Positions 6,085-12,277 of a stretch of DNA of 23,775 bases are shown piece by piece. The translations under genes were made by a program, and so were the position numbers. The stretch lies in the NCBI GenBank assembly GCA_002452425.1, contig DKFQ01000083.1, positions 1 through 23,775 on the forward strand. Reading direction: 5' to 3'. The notes under the pieces are model-generated. The model searched no databases. It saw only the letters and a list, made by a program, of their open reading frames with translations, and was not told where the DNA came from. Positions within the stretch are counted from its first letter, which is position 1. Every line of letters begins with the position of its first letter. This DNA comes from Sulfurimonas sp. UBA6792. Its GTDB lineage: Bacteria; Campylobacterota; Campylobacteria; Campylobacterales; Sulfurimonadaceae.

Positions 6085-7369
6085 TATAAAAGTGTGTATG
6101 GCACTGCTTCTTTTTGTTCTCTTTAGCGGTTGTGCTATGCATAGCCCGAGTGAGCCAAAAGGGTATGAAAAAAGCTTTGCGCATGAGGATATTTACATAC
6201 TTACCGCACTTTATGCAGAAGAGTTGGGTGATCATGAGAGTGCATCAAAGATGTTTGAATCTCTTTATAAAGAGACAGATAAAAAAGAGTACTTCTATCG
6301 CTCGCTAAAAAACGATATGGCGGCACAGCAGTATGAGAAGATTATACAAAAAGCCGATGCAGCCGCGCTAACGATAGAAGATGTAGAGCTCAAGAGATTT
6401 AAAGTTGTAGCGCTTATGAGACAAAACCGACTAGAAGATGCAAAAGAAGCGGCTCTAAAACTTGCTACAAATTCTAAAAATGTTGATGATTATCTTTTGG
6501 TGGGTGATATTTATGTCAAACTCAAAGAGTATGAAGAGGCGCTCAAGTCGCTTGAGAGTGCCTACGCAATCGAACATAACGAGAAGATTATGGGCAAGAT
6601 GGCGATTATTTTGTATATGAATCTTGAGAGAAAAAAAGATGCAATCGCACAGCTTGAAACCTACTCAAGAATCTACGGTTGTTCTGTTGACATCTGCAAC
6701 ATGCTAGCAGGATTTTATAGTAACGAAAATGATGTAGATGCACTCGTATCCACCTACTTGAGGATGTATAAGCTAGAGAACAACAGTGAGATAGCAAAAA
6801 AAATAGTGCAGATTTATGGATATAAACGAGAGTATCCAAAAATGAGAGAGTTTTTAGAAGAGAGCAAAAGCGATAATGAACTTTTATTGCAGCTTTATAT
6901 CCAAGAAAAAGCGTATAAAAAAGCAGCTGCTATGGCAGGGGAGCTTTATGAAGAGAGCGGAGATGCTCTTTTTTTAGGGCAAAGTGCTATATTTGAGTAT
7001 GAGAGCAGTGAAGATAAAAATGACAAAGCGATGCAAAAGAGCGTTATCGCAAAGCTAAAAGAGGTTATAGAGATAAAAAAAGATGCGATGTATCTCAACT
7101 ATCTGGGTTATCTGCTTATAGACCATGATGTTGATGTAAAAAAAGGAATCGTCTATGTGCAAGAAGCACTCAAAATTGAGCCAAATTCTGCTTACTATCT
7201 TGATTCTCTTGCATGGGGATACTATAAAATTCAAAAATGCAGTGAAGCGGCAAAAATTATGAAAAAAATTCGTACGATGCAAGGCGGAGACAATGAAGAG
7301 GTTGTGAAGCATCTTCAAATGATAGAAGAGTGCGAGAAAATTCAAAAAAGGAAAAAAGAACAAAAATGA
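6074..7369 (+). CDS. Tetratricopeptide repeat lipoprotein
   Basis: The 431-residue product begins with a lipoprotein signal: a basic start, the hydrophobic run MALLLFVLFSG, and the lipobox cysteine at residue 20. It should be exported and lipid-anchored. The rest is almost all alpha-helical with TPR-like units, for example DIYVKLKEYEEALKSLESAY and LNYLGYLLIDH followed by GIVYVQEALKIEPNSAYYLDSLAWGYYKI. TPR proteins are scaffolds, so a role in envelope assembly or secretion is likely but unspecified. The ATG at 6074 is chosen because AGGAG lies 6 nt upstream and the signal peptide starts cleanly; an in-frame TTG at 6053 adds seven residues. It overlaps ykgJ by 11 nt, and its stop overlaps the trpC start (ATGA). 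Confidence 0.87.
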   Translation: MLRNIKVCMALLLFVLFSGCAMHSPSEPKGYEKSFAHEDIYILTALYAEELGDHESASKMFESLYKETDKKEYFYRSLKNDMAAQQYEKIIQKADAAALTIEDVELKRFKVVALMRQNRLEDAKEAALKLATNSKNVDDYLLVGDIYVKLKEYEEALKSLESAYAIEHNEKIMGKMAIILYMNLERKKDAIAQLETYSRIYGCSVDICNMLAGFYSNENDVDALVSTYLRMYKLENNSEIAKKIVQIYGYKREYPKMREFLEESKSDNELLLQLYIQEKAYKKAAAMAGELYEESGDALFLGQSAIFEYESSEDKNDKAMQKSVIAKLKEVIEIKKDAMYLNYLGYLLIDHDVDVKKGIVYVQEALKIEPNSAYYLDSLAWGYYKIQKCSEAAKIMKKIRTMQGGDNEEVVKHLQMIEECEKIQKRKKEQK

Positions 7370-8151
7370 TTTTAGATGAGATAATCAAAAAAACAAGAGA
7401 AGATGTTATAAAAAGAGAGAAGGAGTTTTCACTTGACTGGTTGGGACGTTCACTTGCTTTTAACGCAAGAGCGCCACGTGATGTTTTTCCATACCTCACA
7501 GCTACACCTGAGGACCCTTATAGAATCATCGCTGAGGTAAAAAAAGCATCCCCATCAAGAGGCGTGATAAGAGAAAATTTCGACCCAATTGCAATAGCAC
7601 AAAGCTATGAGCGTGGTGGTGCTAGTGCTATCTCGATTTTGACGGAACCTCACTTTTTTCAGGGAAATCTCGACTATCTGGGGCAGATTAGAAGATATGT
7701 AGGTATCCCGCTTCTTAGAAAAGATTTTATCGTTACAAAGTATCAGATACTTGAAGCAATGGTTCATGGTGCAGACTTTATCCTCCTTATCGCAGCGGCA
7801 CTGAGCAAGAGCGAACTAAAAGAGCTTTTGGGCTATACACGACATCTCGGTATGGAAGCGTTGGTTGAGGTGCATGACAAGAGCGATTTGGTAAAAGCTA
7901 TCTATGCAGGAAGTGACATCATAGGCATAAACCACAGAAATCTACAAACTTTTGAGATGCACATGAACCTCTCTTATGAGCTTATCCCAATGATACCAAA
8001 CGGAAAAGTTATCGTTGCAGAGAGTGGTATCTATGAGCATGGACAGCTAGAAGATTTAAGTAAAGCTGGTGTGGATGCTTTTTTAGTAGGCGAATCTCTT
8101 ATGCGTCAAGACGATGAAGAGGCGGCACTTAGAAAACTGAAGTTTGGTTGA
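7366..8151 (+). CDS. trpC: Indole-3-glycerol phosphate synthase
   Basis: TrpC closes the indole ring from CdRP in tryptophan synthesis. The 261-residue (beta/alpha)8 barrel shows the family signature IIAEVKKASPSRGVI with catalytic E57 and K59, then LLRKDFI with K119, GADFILLIAAAL, LVEVH, GINHRNLQTF and the phosphate-binding VIVAESGIY with E219-S220 and VGESLMR near the end. The start ATG at 7366 overlaps the previous stop as ATGA, indicating coupling; longer in-frame upstream starts would run into the TPR gene. No other trp gene lies nearby, so trpC is separated from the trp operon. A strong independent promoter for the downstream element begins within its last codons. Identity is secure. Confidence 0.96.
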   Translation: MILDEIIKKTREDVIKREKEFSLDWLGRSLAFNARAPRDVFPYLTATPEDPYRIIAEVKKASPSRGVIRENFDPIAIAQSYERGGASAISILTEPHFFQGNLDYLGQIRRYVGIPLLRKDFIVTKYQILEAMVHGADFILLIAAALSKSELKELLGYTRHLGMEALVEVHDKSDLVKAIYAGSDIIGINHRNLQTFEMHMNLSYELIPMIPNGKVIVAESGIYEHGQLEDLSKAGVDAFLVGESLMRQDDEEAALRKLKFG

Positions 8152-8175
8152 TTTTTAATTTTTTTGTGGTACAAT
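8148..8175 (+). promoter_or_regulatory. Promoter of the small peptide RNA unit
   Basis: TTGATT (8148-8153) and TACAAT (8170-8175) are separated by 16 nt, with TGG directly before the -10 as an extended element. Transcription should begin near 8181-8183, so the 12-nt arm at 8180-8191 would be at or very near the RNA 5' end. It overlaps the trpC stop, so the unit is not dependent on the upstream operon. Confidence 0.65.
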
Positions 8176-8179
8176 TTTT

Positions 8180-8318
8180 ATGCGAATACAATTTTCTTCA
8201 TGTGAACGATGGAGTGACAATATAAGGTTAGTGGGAGTCATGAACCACTAGCCTTTTTTTTTGTCCTCCAAAGTTCACATTTAGAGGGGGTTCTTTATGG
8301 ATAAGCTTGTATTCGCAT
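8180..8318 (+). ncRNA. Highly folded leader RNA pairing its 5' end with the peptide ORF
   Basis: Outer stem: ATGCGAATACAA (8180-8191) is the exact reverse complement of 8307-8318, inside the ORF at 8297. Next, UUUCUUC (8193-8199) can pair with GAGGGGG (8284-8290), the ORF's Shine-Dalgarno sequence, using several G-U pairs. Then ATGTGAAC (8200-8207) pairs with GTTCACAT (8273-8280), a 3x3 internal loop follows, GGAG (8211-8214) pairs with CTCC, and GACAA (8216-8220) with TTGTC. The apical stem is at 8226-8253. The RNA thus folds back on itself almost fully, leaving the AUG in a 16-nt internal loop. The layout resembles translationally locked type I toxin mRNAs, such as AapA of Helicobacter pylori. 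It does not match the SRP RNA, tmRNA, RNase P or riboswitch cores I know. Confidence 0.6.
8226..8262 (+). terminator. Intrinsic terminator-like hairpin
   Basis: GGTTAGTGG (8226-8234) pairs with CCACTAGCC (8245-8253, one G-U) around a 10-nt loop, and nine T residues follow at 8254-8262. This is a textbook Rho-independent terminator for trpC readthrough, or for an RNA of about 80 nt from the promoter at 8170. Sequence beyond the T-run pairs back to sequence before the stem, so the same hairpin is the apical part of the larger fold. Confidence 0.75.
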
Positions 8319-8356
8319 TACTGCTTATGTGTGTATTTGCACCGTTACTTAGGTAA
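8297..8356 (+). CDS. 19-residue hydrophobic peptide, candidate type I toxin-like sORF
   Basis: The ORF encodes MDKLVFALLLMCVFAPLLR, with one predicted membrane segment and charged residues only at the ends (D2, K3, R19). AGAGGGGG at 8283-8290 is a strong Shine-Dalgarno sequence at suitable distance from the ATG. The ORF has its own promoter and lies in a strongly self-complementary RNA, and no gene follows on the same strand, so it is unlikely to be an attenuation leader peptide. Length and composition recall small membrane toxins such as E. coli Ibs peptides, which are also 19 residues, but this is resemblance and not shown homology. A small structural membrane peptide is an alternative. No clear antisense promoter was found; TATATT at 8224-8219 on the minus strand is a weak candidate. 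Confidence 0.5.
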   Translation: MDKLVFALLLMCVFAPLLR

Positions 8357-8359
8357 TGC

Positions 8360-8379
8360 CAAGGGGTTTTTGCCCCTTG
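8360..8379 (+). terminator. GC-rich hairpin after the peptide ORF
   Basis: CAAGGGG (8360-8366) and CCCCTTG (8373-8379) form a 7-bp stem with a TTTTTG loop three nucleotides after the sORF stop. A C-run (8380-8384) follows and T7 comes only at 8391-8397, so it is not a canonical terminator. The hairpin could protect the RNA 3' end or stop transcription between the convergent genes. The C-run is also complementary to the G-run of the sORF Shine-Dalgarno sequence. Confidence 0.45.
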
Positions 8380-8395
8380 CCCCCAAATAATTTTT

Positions 8396-8839
8396 TTAGC
8401 CAATCAAACTTTTCGCACACTCGTTGATTCTTTTGCCATCAGCCTTGCCTGATAGCTCTTTGCTCGCTGCTCCCATCACTTTTCCAATATCTTTGATGCT
8501 TAAAGCACCTACTTTTGCTATTATCTCTTTGAGCGCCAAGGTTAGTTCATCGTCGCTTAGTTGGGCTGGGAGATATGTTTGATAGTAGGCGATTTCATCG
8601 AGTTCGTTTTGCATCAACTCTTCACGTCCTGCATTTTTGTACTGCTCGGCGGCATCGTCTCTTCTTTTGATCTGCTGTTGGATGATTTTGATGACATCAT
8701 CGTCACTTAACTCTTTGCGCTCATCAACTTCTATCTGTTTAAAAGCACTCATAAGAAGTCTTAGCGCATCTCTTTTTTTTGCATCTTTGGCTTTCATAGC
8801 CTCTTTTACATCTTCACTGATTTTATCTCTTAAACGCAT
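8396..8839 (-). CDS. GatB/YqeY domain-containing protein
   Basis: The 147-residue protein matches the YqeY family, which resembles the C-terminal tRNA-binding domain of GatB. It begins MRLRDKISEDVKEAMKAKDAKKRDALRLLMSAFKQIEVDERKE, quoted here as the pieces DVKEAMKAKDA and LRLLMSAFKQIE, continues with DDVIKIIQQQIKRRDDAAEQY, has the central YQTYLPAQLSDDEL, and ends with DIGKVMGAASKELSGKADGK. All are typical. YqeY proteins are thought to bind tRNA or help amidotransferase-linked aminoacylation, but no enzymatic activity is established. The gene is monocistronic and its stop lies close to the small-peptide unit, facing it. The promoter region is shared with the divergent flgH gene. Confidence 0.92.
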   Translation of the reverse strand: MRLRDKISEDVKEAMKAKDAKKRDALRLLMSAFKQIEVDERKELSDDDVIKIIQQQIKRRDDAAEQYKNAGREELMQNELDEIAYYQTYLPAQLSDDELTLALKEIIAKVGALSIKDIGKVMGAASKELSGKADGKRINECAKSLIG

Positions 8840-8854
8840 ACTTTTGCCTTTTTC

Positions 8855-8871
8855 TTTGGAACTATTCTTGC
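8855..8871 (+). promoter_or_regulatory. Sigma54 (RpoN) promoter for the flgH operon
   Basis: TTTGGAAC (8855-8862), five bases, then TTGC (8868-8871) places GG at 8858-8859 and GC at 8870-8871 with exactly 10 nt between them, the invariant sigma54 spacing. TTTGGAAC with TTGC also matches the form known from Campylobacter flagellar genes. Transcription would start near 8883, about 34 nt before the flgH ATG. Middle flagellar genes in this phylum are commonly RpoN/FlgR dependent. Confidence 0.8.
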
Positions 8872-8875
8872 TATG

Positions 8876-8881
8876 ATTATA
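8876..8881 (-). promoter_or_regulatory. Candidate -10 element for the GatB/YqeY gene
   Basis: TATAAT on the minus strand lies about 37 nt upstream of the gene's ATG at 8839. It directly adjoins the divergent sigma54 promoter, so polymerase binding at one site may interfere with the other. Confidence 0.5.
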
Positions 8882-8916
8882 ACGAAATAAAAAGATAAAA
8901 TTTTAAGAGAGATATA

Positions 8917-9639
8917 ATGAGAGAGAAGTTTTTACTGTTTTTACTACCTATTTATGCTATACTGTTTTTTTCTGGGTGTACTGCAAAGTTAACAGAGCCT
9001 GAGATTGATTTTGAGCCGCCTGCTTATGTGGAGCAGATGCCATCGCGTGAAGATAGAAAAGATTTTACTTCAGTTGGGAGCATTTTTGGGCAGGGTGATA
9101 ATCCTCTCTTTTCTGATCACAAAGCGATGCATGTCAATGATATCGTGACCGTGGTTATCTCAGAGACGGCAAAGAGTTCAAATACAGGTTCAAAACAGCT
9201 TAGCGAGAGCGATTCGCTTGGTCTTGGCGGCGGTGCTTTTACTTCAACTGGAACAAACTCAGCGGTAAATTCTGCAGTAAACAAACTTAATGGCATTGCC
9301 AATATAGGCTTTAATGCAGGTTCTGAGAGTGCATACCAAGGGCAGGGAAGTGCAACTAAAGATGCCTCTTTCAAAACGACTGTTTCTGCGAGAATAGTCA
9401 AAGTTTTAGAAAATGGGAACTACTTTATCTCTGGAAGCAGAGAGATTCTCATAGATGACCAAAAGCAGATTATTCAGATAGGCGGTGTTATCCGTCCTTA
9501 TGACATTGATCAGAGTAACACAATCAACTCTTCACAAATGAGTGAGGCGAAGATTCTTTATAAAACACAAGGGGATGTGGAACGTGCGACAGAGCAGGGG
9601 TGGGGATCAAAAATTGTTCAATCTGTGTGGCCGTTTTAG
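8917..9639 (+). CDS. flgH: Flagellar L-ring lipoprotein FlgH
   Basis: FlgH forms the outer-membrane L-ring that acts as bushing for the flagellar rod. The 240-residue protein starts with a lipoprotein signal (MREKFLLFLLPIYAILFFSG then C21). The mature region carries family motifs: SLWG-type start replaced by GSIFGQGDNPLFSDHKAMHVNDIVTV in part (NPLFSDHKAMHVNDIVTVVI), a Ser/Gly-rich central segment, VLENGNYFISGSREILIDDQ, IIQIGGVIRPYDI and SQMSEAKILYKTQGDVE near the C-terminus. Length is typical. It follows a sigma54-type promoter by about 34 nt and overlaps the next gene. The P-ring and rod genes are not nearby, which is common in this phylum where flagellar genes are scattered. Identity is secure. 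Confidence 0.96.
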   Translation: MREKFLLFLLPIYAILFFSGCTAKLTEPEIDFEPPAYVEQMPSREDRKDFTSVGSIFGQGDNPLFSDHKAMHVNDIVTVVISETAKSSNTGSKQLSESDSLGLGGGAFTSTGTNSAVNSAVNKLNGIANIGFNAGSESAYQGQGSATKDASFKTTVSARIVKVLENGNYFISGSREILIDDQKQIIQIGGVIRPYDIDQSNTINSSQMSEAKILYKTQGDVERATEQGWGSKIVQSVWPF

Positions 9640-11041
9640 TCTCTGGCTTCTGCTGGCATTGACACCGCTTTATGCGCAGCAGAGTTTTAAGGATTTTAAA
9701 AAAGCTCAAGTCGAGTCTTTTAAAAGCTACAAAGATGAAAGAGATAGCGCCTTTGAAAAATATCTTAAAGGGGAGTGGAAAGCGTTTAGCGAGCAAAAGC
9801 CCACGCCTTTTTATGAAGAGCCAAAACCTTTAGAAATTGCCCCTGCAACACCTCAAGCACAAAATTCTGTTGGTCCAAAAATATATCTTCAAATCAAAGA
9901 AGATGCAAACAACTCTGTTGTTGCTGAGGTAAAACCTCAAATTATCAAACAAAAAGCACTCTCTTTTGATTTTTTTGGGACAAAAATGGCGTTTGACGTC
10001 TCTGAGAGTCTTAAAAAAAGCAACTTTTATCCGCAAAATCAGAGCGGGATAACTAACTTTTTTACAACCGCAGCTTCAAGCGAGTATGAGACGCTTATAT
10101 CTGACATTCAAACTACAGCACAAGAGATGGAACTCAATGATTGGGGTCTTTATCTTTTAGTGACAAAAATCTCGCAAATGGCAACATCAAATCCAGATAA
10201 TGCAAATCTCTTAAGTTGGTTTTTGCTAAACAAACTCGGCTATGCGGTTAAAATCGGCATAGCAAATGGGCACACAGTTTTGATGCACTATGCGCAAAAA
10301 ACCATCTACGCTACGCCAAGATACAGTTTTGCAAACAAAAACTACTATGTTGTCGCCAACTATGCAAAAGGGAGTGCGGGGCGGGTTTTTTCTTATGAGC
10401 AAGAGTATCCAAATGCGACAAAAGAGCTTGACCTCTCTTTGGAAAAACTCCCAAATTTTGTGCTAAAGAGGCAACAAAAACTGCTTCAATTCTCTTTGCA
10501 AGGAAAGAGTTATAGCATCCCTTTTGCTTACAATAAAAATCTTATAGACTTTATGGCAACATACCCACAAGCAGATTATGAAACTTTTTTTAATACACCG
10601 CTTGAAAAAAGCACTTTAAGTGATTTGAGTATCGCTTTTAAAGAGCATATCAGCGGAAAAAAAGCGAGTGAAGCTATCAATTTTATGCTCCATTTTGTGC
10701 AGAATGCCTTTGTCTATCAGCAAGACAATGAGCAGTTTTCACGGGAAAAAGTGATGTTTGCGCAAGAGACGCTCTACTATGACAAATCCGATTGTGAAGA
10801 TAGAGCGGTTCTTTTCTCTTCTCTCATCAAAGAGTTTTTCGGTATCAATGTTGTGGGAGTAAAATATAAAGACCACATGGCGACGGCACTTTATATCCCT
10901 CTTGAGGGAGATAGTGTGAGTGTAAAATCTAAAAGGTTTGTTGTTGCCGACCCAACTTATGTGAATGCAACTCTAGGGATGAGTATGCCAAAGTATAGAG
11001 CTATAAAACCAGTAGAATATATCGTTGTAAAGCAGGACTAA
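9614..11041 (+). CDS. Exported transglutaminase-like cysteine protease-family protein
   Basis: From the TTG at 9614 the product is 475 residues. It starts with a Sec-type signal (FSLWLLLALTPLYAQQ, cleavage probably after YA), so it is likely periplasmic. A C-terminal transglutaminase-like core is visible: C394 in KSDCEDRAVLFSSLIKEFF, H421 in KDHMATALYIP and D446 in VADPTYVNA, giving the expected Cys-His-Asp triad. The middle region, including NWGLYLL-type and LSWFLLNKLGYAVKIG segments, resembles other transglutaminase-fold accessory domains but is not assigned. The start is uncertain: ATG 9575 and GTG 9584 are in frame, but 9614 gives the most compact signal peptide. It overlaps flgH and ends directly before the GGDEF/EAL gene, so it is probably in the flagellar sigma54 unit. 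Substrate unknown. Confidence 0.75.
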   Translation: MFNLCGRFSLWLLLALTPLYAQQSFKDFKKAQVESFKSYKDERDSAFEKYLKGEWKAFSEQKPTPFYEEPKPLEIAPATPQAQNSVGPKIYLQIKEDANNSVVAEVKPQIIKQKALSFDFFGTKMAFDVSESLKKSNFYPQNQSGITNFFTTAASSEYETLISDIQTTAQEMELNDWGLYLLVTKISQMATSNPDNANLLSWFLLNKLGYAVKIGIANGHTVLMHYAQKTIYATPRYSFANKNYYVVANYAKGSAGRVFSYEQEYPNATKELDLSLEKLPNFVLKRQQKLLQFSLQGKSYSIPFAYNKNLIDFMATYPQADYETFFNTPLEKSTLSDLSIAFKEHISGKKASEAINFMLHFVQNAFVYQQDNEQFSREKVMFAQETLYYDKSDCEDRAVLFSSLIKEFFGINVVGVKYKDHMATALYIPLEGDSVSVKSKRFVVADPTYVNATLGMSMPKYRAIKPVEYIVVKQD

Positions 11042-12277
11042 ATGATGCAAACACCACACTATGACTCTTTAACCAATGTTGCAAACAGATTTGCTTTGAT
11101 TGAGTATTTGCAAGATTTGAAACATGCAAATATTTTTTTGGTTGATATCGATAATTTTAACAATATTAATAACAACTACGGATTTGAGACGGGAGACAGG
11201 GTGCTTGTGCGTATAGCGGAGCTTCTCTCTTTGGCAAAACCATACACTTCTAAGCTCTTTCGCATCAACTCCGATGAGTTCGCGATTGTCTGTTTAGAGA
11301 TGATGAGCGTGCAAAGACTCTCAGATGCGGCAAGTTCGATGATCTCCTTTTTTGACCAAACCGAGATAGAGATAGCCAAAAACCTAAACATCAAAGTCTC
11401 CATCAGTGTGGGTATCGCCATAGGAAGCGGATGTGAGATACTCAATCAAGCTAGAACGGCGATTGAAGAGCTTCGAGAGCATAAGCGCGCATCGTTTAAG
11501 ATTTATGATGCAGGTTCTGCTTTTATCAAAAAACAGCAGGAAAATATCTACTGGATACATAAGATTAAAGAGGCTTTTGAAGAGGAGCGACTAGTTACTT
11601 ACTACCAGCCGATACTCAACAATGCAACCAACAGAGTAGAAAAGTATGAGTGCCTTATCCGCATTTGTGAAAATGGCATCCTCACGCCTCCTATGAGATT
11701 TATGGAGGCTTCAAAGCTTACAGGAACGCTCTCTCTTGTGACCAAAACAGTTATTGCACAGAGTTTTAAGATGTTTAGTGCGAATGAGGATGAATTTTCT
11801 ATCAACATCACCAATACAGATCTCTATCTCAACTTTTTAGAGGAGTTTTTGCTCAAAAATGCAAAGAAGTATGGTATTTTGCCATCAAGAGTGGTTTTAG
11901 AAATCCTCGATGATATCGACACCCTCAACACCCCTGAGATACTAGAGCAGCTCAACTCCCTAAGACGCCATGGGTTTAAAATTGCTATCGATGATTTTGG
12001 AAGCCAGAGTTCAAACTTCTCAAGGCTTTTGGAGTTCTCACCTGATTATCTTAAAATCGATGGCTCTTTTATCAAAAATATACTCACCGATAAAAAGAGC
12101 CTTGTTATTGTGGAAGCAGTTGTGCTTTTATGCAAAAAAAGCAATATTAAAATCATAGCAGAGTTTGTCCATAGTGCAGAGGTTCAAGCCAAAGTAAAAG
12201 AACTTGGCATTGAGTACTCGCAAGGATACTATCTTGGAGAGCCTTCTGCAGAGCTTGGCAAAAGCTCTTTTGCATAA
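11042..12277 (+). CDS. GGDEF/EAL domain protein, degenerate cyclase with probable phosphodiesterase
   Basis: The 411-residue cytoplasmic protein has a GGDEF domain (about residues 5-160) and an EAL domain (about 175-405), with no membrane segment or sensor domain. The GGDEF fold is recognisable from YDSLTNVANRFAL, VDIDNFNNINNNYGFETGD and RINSDEF, but the signature loop is NSDEF (residues 76-80), so cyclase activity is doubtful. In the EAL domain the first motif is ECL (E203), and the other key residues look intact: Asn in NITNTDL, Glu in LEILDD, DDFG at 317-320, Lys in DYLKIDGSFI, Glu in IIAEFVHS and Gln in YSQGYYLGEP. c-di-GMP hydrolysis is likely. It starts one nucleotide after the previous stop, and its last 49 nt overlap the convergent SulP gene. 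Confidence 0.9.
   Translation: MMQTPHYDSLTNVANRFALIEYLQDLKHANIFLVDIDNFNNINNNYGFETGDRVLVRIAELLSLAKPYTSKLFRINSDEFAIVCLEMMSVQRLSDAASSMISFFDQTEIEIAKNLNIKVSISVGIAIGSGCEILNQARTAIEELREHKRASFKIYDAGSAFIKKQQENIYWIHKIKEAFEEERLVTYYQPILNNATNRVEKYECLIRICENGILTPPMRFMEASKLTGTLSLVTKTVIAQSFKMFSANEDEFSINITNTDLYLNFLEEFLLKNAKKYGILPSRVVLEILDDIDTLNTPEILEQLNSLRRHGFKIAIDDFGSQSSNFSRLLEFSPDYLKIDGSFIKNILTDKKSLVIVEAVVLLCKKSNIKIIAEFVHSAEVQAKVKELGIEYSQGYYLGEPSAELGKSSFA

Noticed and set aside
8180..8318. Identification of the folded RNA as SRP RNA, 6S RNA or a known riboswitch
   Set aside because: The GGAA tetraloop and asymmetric loop of SRP RNA are absent, it is shorter than 6S RNA without its central bubble layout, and none of the riboswitch cores I know can be seen; no downstream plus-strand gene would be controlled.
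9614..11041. Direct naming of the exported transglutaminase-like protein as LapG
   Set aside because: It is much longer than LapG, and the neighbouring GGDEF/EAL protein lacks the membrane and periplasmic regions of LapD; only the catalytic triad logic is shared.
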